This document shows, piece by piece, positions 23,295 to 24,725 of a stretch of DNA of 24,725 nt. Every line of letters starts with the position of its first letter. Positions within the stretch are counted from its first letter, which is position 1. Under the pieces are notes generated by a model. That model was not told where the DNA came from and did not search any database. It worked only from the letters and a program-made list of their open reading frames with translations. The DNA is from a virus. The stretch lies in IMG/VR virus record IMGVR_UViG_3300028829_000619, positions 1-24,725 of that record; one strand, written 5' to 3'. The translations under genes were made by a program, and so were the position numbers.

Positions 23295-23319
23295 ATAATA
23301 CTTTATTTTGTTTATACAA
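23290..23319 (-). promoter_or_regulatory. Bacteroidota-type promoter of the recombination operon
   Basis: On the minus strand TTG (23317-23319), then 19 bases, then TATATTTG (23290-23297) match the -33/-7 pattern of Bacteroidota housekeeping promoters. The first ATG is 29 bases downstream. It lies between a stop codon at 23333 and the 82-residue gene. Confidence 0.7.
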
Positions 23320-23332
23320 CTATAAAATGAAA

Positions 23333-23734
23333 TTATTTTAACATTTTTTTTATATCCCAATGTTTTCCTAGTAGATTCATCGCCTTTCCAATCGTTAATT
23401 GATAGTCTGGCTTTCTCCAAAATCCACAATAATACAAGGCAGTTAATTCACAATCTTGCAGTATTATAGTTTCTGTATCATTACATTGGTGTTCTCCTTT
23501 TAATATAATTGCTTTGCCTTTACGTTGCCAACAATCTACTATCCTTTTAAGTAGTAACCTTTGACCTTTTGGTATGCTATGACCTTTACGCTTTATTTCA
23601 AATAATATTAAATGCTCATTATCGAACTCCAGAACTGCATCTATATCGCTTGGGTGTATATCTTTCCATTCTGCACCTACAAAATCAATAGCCTGTTTAA
23701 CTTGATTCGTGTTTCTAATCAATCCCTCTGACAT
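23333..23734 (-). CDS. Small PD-(D/E)XK-like nuclease, VRR-NUC/resolvase-type
   Basis: The 133-residue protein has the motif HPSDIDAVLEFDNEHLILFE followed by IKRKG (residues 27-51): an Asp, then Glu-x-Lys (EIK), the active-site layout of PD-(D/E)XK nucleases. Next comes PKGQRLLLKRIVDCW, a helix like that of small Holliday-junction or structure-specific nucleases. The end (TIGKAMNLLGKHWD) is helical. Similar short proteins are frequent in Bacteroidota phages near NinG and recombination genes. It overlaps the NinG-like gene by 20 bases. Whether it cuts branched DNA or is a restriction-like protein is not clear. Confidence 0.55.
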   Translation of the reverse strand: MSEGLIRNTNQVKQAIDFVGAEWKDIHPSDIDAVLEFDNEHLILFEIKRKGHSIPKGQRLLLKRIVDCWQRKGKAIILKGEHQCNDTETIILQDCELTALYYCGFWRKPDYQLTIGKAMNLLGKHWDIKKMLK

Positions 23735-24257
23735 CTTTCTTTTTTTGTTTATAGGTTTCTATTATATCTTTCAATTCTTCTCTTGTATACTTTCTTATTT
23801 TGTGTGCTTCTTCGTGTAGTTTTATTAATTCTTGGCCACCTATTCGTTTTTCTATACCGATTTGATAGTTTAGTAAATCGCCACTTTTATCTTTGTTGCA
23901 CGGTCTACTGCATTGTGCGTGAACATTAAACTCCGAAAATCTAACACTACCAAATCCACCTGCCGAAAAATAATGGCCTGCATCTATATTTCCTTTGCGT
24001 AATACTTTGCCACAAGATATACACGGATAACCTTTTGCCTCATCTCTTGCTCTTATGTATGCGTTAAAGTATACCTGTGCTTTTTTAGTTAAGCTTTGTA
24101 CGGTTTCAAGTTCTTCTTTTAGTCGTTTTTTTTCTTTCTTCCAGTTCTTGACCTTTGCAGTTTCTACCCATACCTTGACGCAATCACTTTTAAAGCAATA
24201 CTTTTGATTAAAATGTTTTACTTCAAATTTCTCTTTGCAGTTTTTACATCGTGGCAT
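23715..24257 (-). CDS. ninG: NinG/Rap-family recombination endonuclease
   Basis: The 180-residue protein follows the lambda NinG (Rap) pattern. A zinc-binding start has MPRCKNCKEKFEVKHFNQKY with C-x2-C and further cysteines. A basic coiled part follows, then KKAQVYFNAYIRARDEAKGY, PCISCGKV, and the HNH-like core GNIDAGHYFSAGGFGSVRF, NVHAQCSRPCNKDKSG. The end has RIGGQELIKLHEEAHK. NinG resolves recombination intermediates in lambda. It starts with TAATG overlap to the preceding frame and sits before the nuclease and ERF/YqaJ genes, making a full recombination module. Confidence 0.85.
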   Translation of the reverse strand: MPRCKNCKEKFEVKHFNQKYCFKSDCVKVWVETAKVKNWKKEKKRLKEELETVQSLTKKAQVYFNAYIRARDEAKGYPCISCGKVLRKGNIDAGHYFSAGGFGSVRFSEFNVHAQCSRPCNKDKSGDLLNYQIGIEKRIGGQELIKLHEEAHKIRKYTREELKDIIETYKQKKKDVRGID

Positions 24258-24550
24258 TATATACCCTCTTTTAAATTTTCTACTAAAATGTTTAGCTTTT
24301 CTAATTCGTGTTTTTGTTCACTTATAACCATCTGTAAACGTAAATTACTTTTGCATTCTAAAAGATATTGGTCTTCAAACTGCATAAACACGGATTGAAA
24401 ATGACTGATGTCTTCAAGTGAATCTAACATAGAATTAATTAAGTCTTTACGTTCTGGATGTTTTTCCTGTAACTCCTCTATACTACTTGTAAACTTTATA
24501 ATAGTTGTTTGTAAGTTTATCTTTGCTTTTAATATTTCTAAAGTATCAAT
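24257..24550 (-). CDS. Unknown helical protein, apparently starting at ATT
   Basis: An open frame of 97 codons ends at the TAATG junction with ninG. It begins ATT-GAT-ACT directly after the stop codon of the upstream gene; the first ATG is at codon 41 (24428-24430). The translated sequence is a helical, coherent protein: DTLEILKAKINLQTTIIKF, then EELQEKHPERKDLINSM, then DISHFQSVFMQFEDQYLLE, ending LEKLNILVENLKEGI. I know similar proteins from flavobacterial phages that begin MxTLEILKAK, so the ATT stands where their ATG would be. Either ATT is used, the ATG has mutated, or only the shorter 57-residue form is made. Function unknown. Confidence 0.6.
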   Translation of the reverse strand: MDTLEILKAKINLQTTIIKFTSSIEELQEKHPERKDLINSMLDSLEDISHFQSVFMQFEDQYLLECKSNLRLQMVISEQKHELEKLNILVENLKEGI

Positions 24551-24725
24551 TTATTCGTGTTTTGGTTGTGCATAAATCTTGTTATAAACATTAGGTGCTG
24601 GATGGTCTTGCTCATAATATAAGAACTTTTCTTTATCAAACCATAATTCAAGTTGGCCTATGTTACCAACTGAACGTGGCTTAATCTTATTAAAGTTTAT
24701 TATTGCTTGGTTGTAGCTTAAATCT
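24551..24725 (-). CDS. C-terminus of a possible replicative helicase/RecA-like ATPase (partial)
   Basis: The last 57 residues of a protein whose start is outside the window: SYNQAIINFNKIKPRSVGNI, then GQLELWFDKEKFLYYEQ, ending IYAQPKHE. The pattern NKIKPRSVGNIGQLELWFD resembles the end of DnaB-type helicase domains, where a basic arginine-finger region precedes a final strand and a short tail. The fit is suggestive only. The position before recombination genes would suit a replication protein. Confidence 0.3.
   Translation of the reverse strand, partial: DLSYNQAIINFNKIKPRSVGNIGQLELWFDKEKFLYYEQDHPAPNVYNKIYAQPKHE

Larger units (their letters stand above)
2341..24562 (-). repeat. Oriented 9-mer AAACACGRA, 18 copies on the minus strand
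   Basis: Hand-located copies, given by plus-strand start (TYCGTGTTT): 2341, 3164, 4710, 8191, 8436, 9452, 11129, 14026, 16281, 16564, 16993, 19957, 20258, 20462, 22188, 23706, 24305, 24554. I found one copy in the opposite orientation (24386). Ten of the eleven AAACACGAA copies continue with T. Copies occur in two coding frames (Asn-Thr and Lys-His) and one is intergenic (16281). Confidence 0.7.

Noticed and set aside
23199-23429. Minus-strand 76-codon frame across the early promoter
   Set aside because: It overlaps two better genes in other frames and runs through the promoter and dyad; its composition is Lys/Tyr-rich without a coherent domain.
1-24725. tRNA genes, CRISPR arrays, integrase or attachment sites
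   Set aside because: None was visible by eye on either strand; attachment sites cannot be judged without the host junctions.

Overview
This window looks like part of the genome of a tailed, siphovirus-like bacteriophage of a Bacteroidota host, most likely in the Flavobacteriia class. The DNA is AT-rich, starts lack purine-rich ribosome binding sites, and two promoters fit the Bacteroidota pattern (TTG/TTTx, 19-20 bases, TAnnTTTG). The structural proteins resemble families I know from Flavobacterium and Cellulophaga phages. Every credible gene is on the minus strand, so the biological order runs from high to low coordinates. No tRNA, CRISPR array, insertion sequence or integrase was seen.

Early region (24725 to about 21340): the C-terminus of a possible replicative helicase; a 97-codon frame with no ATG at its start; a NinG/Rap-type nuclease; and a small PD-(D/E)XK-like protein. 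A host-type promoter near 23290-23319 then starts a recombination operon. It holds an unknown 82-residue protein, an ERF single-strand annealing protein, a YqaJ-like exonuclease, a 50-residue ribbon-helix-helix protein and an SSB-like protein, and ends at an intrinsic terminator (21338-21365). About 320 non-coding bases with dyads and direct repeats follow.

Middle region (21062 to 16303): a second host-type promoter precedes a phage sigma-like factor and a cysteine-containing protein. Next comes the most interesting part, a tightly overlapping cassette of ParB-like protein, TET-associated glycosyltransferase (TAGT) and TET/JBP-type 2-oxoglutarate dioxygenase. It looks like a DNA base hypermodification system placed directly before the small and large terminase genes.

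Late region (16257 to 1): the tail genes come first (assembly chaperone, tail completion and joining proteins, two large tail proteins, tape measure), followed by prohead protease, scaffold, major capsid protein, probable tail tube protein, portal, connector, fibre-like and LamG-domain proteins, and a small two-helix membrane protein. A core TTTAGTTATTA stands before four late genes and could be a signal read by the phage sigma factor.

Reading both strands by eye added five small genes to those in the longer open frames, one partial gene fragment at the left edge, a frame disrupted near the end of the tape measure gene, a split reading frame in the tail chaperone gene, and an oriented 9-mer (AAACACGRA) with 18 copies on one strand and one on the other. 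All assignments rest on motif and family recognition without database searches.
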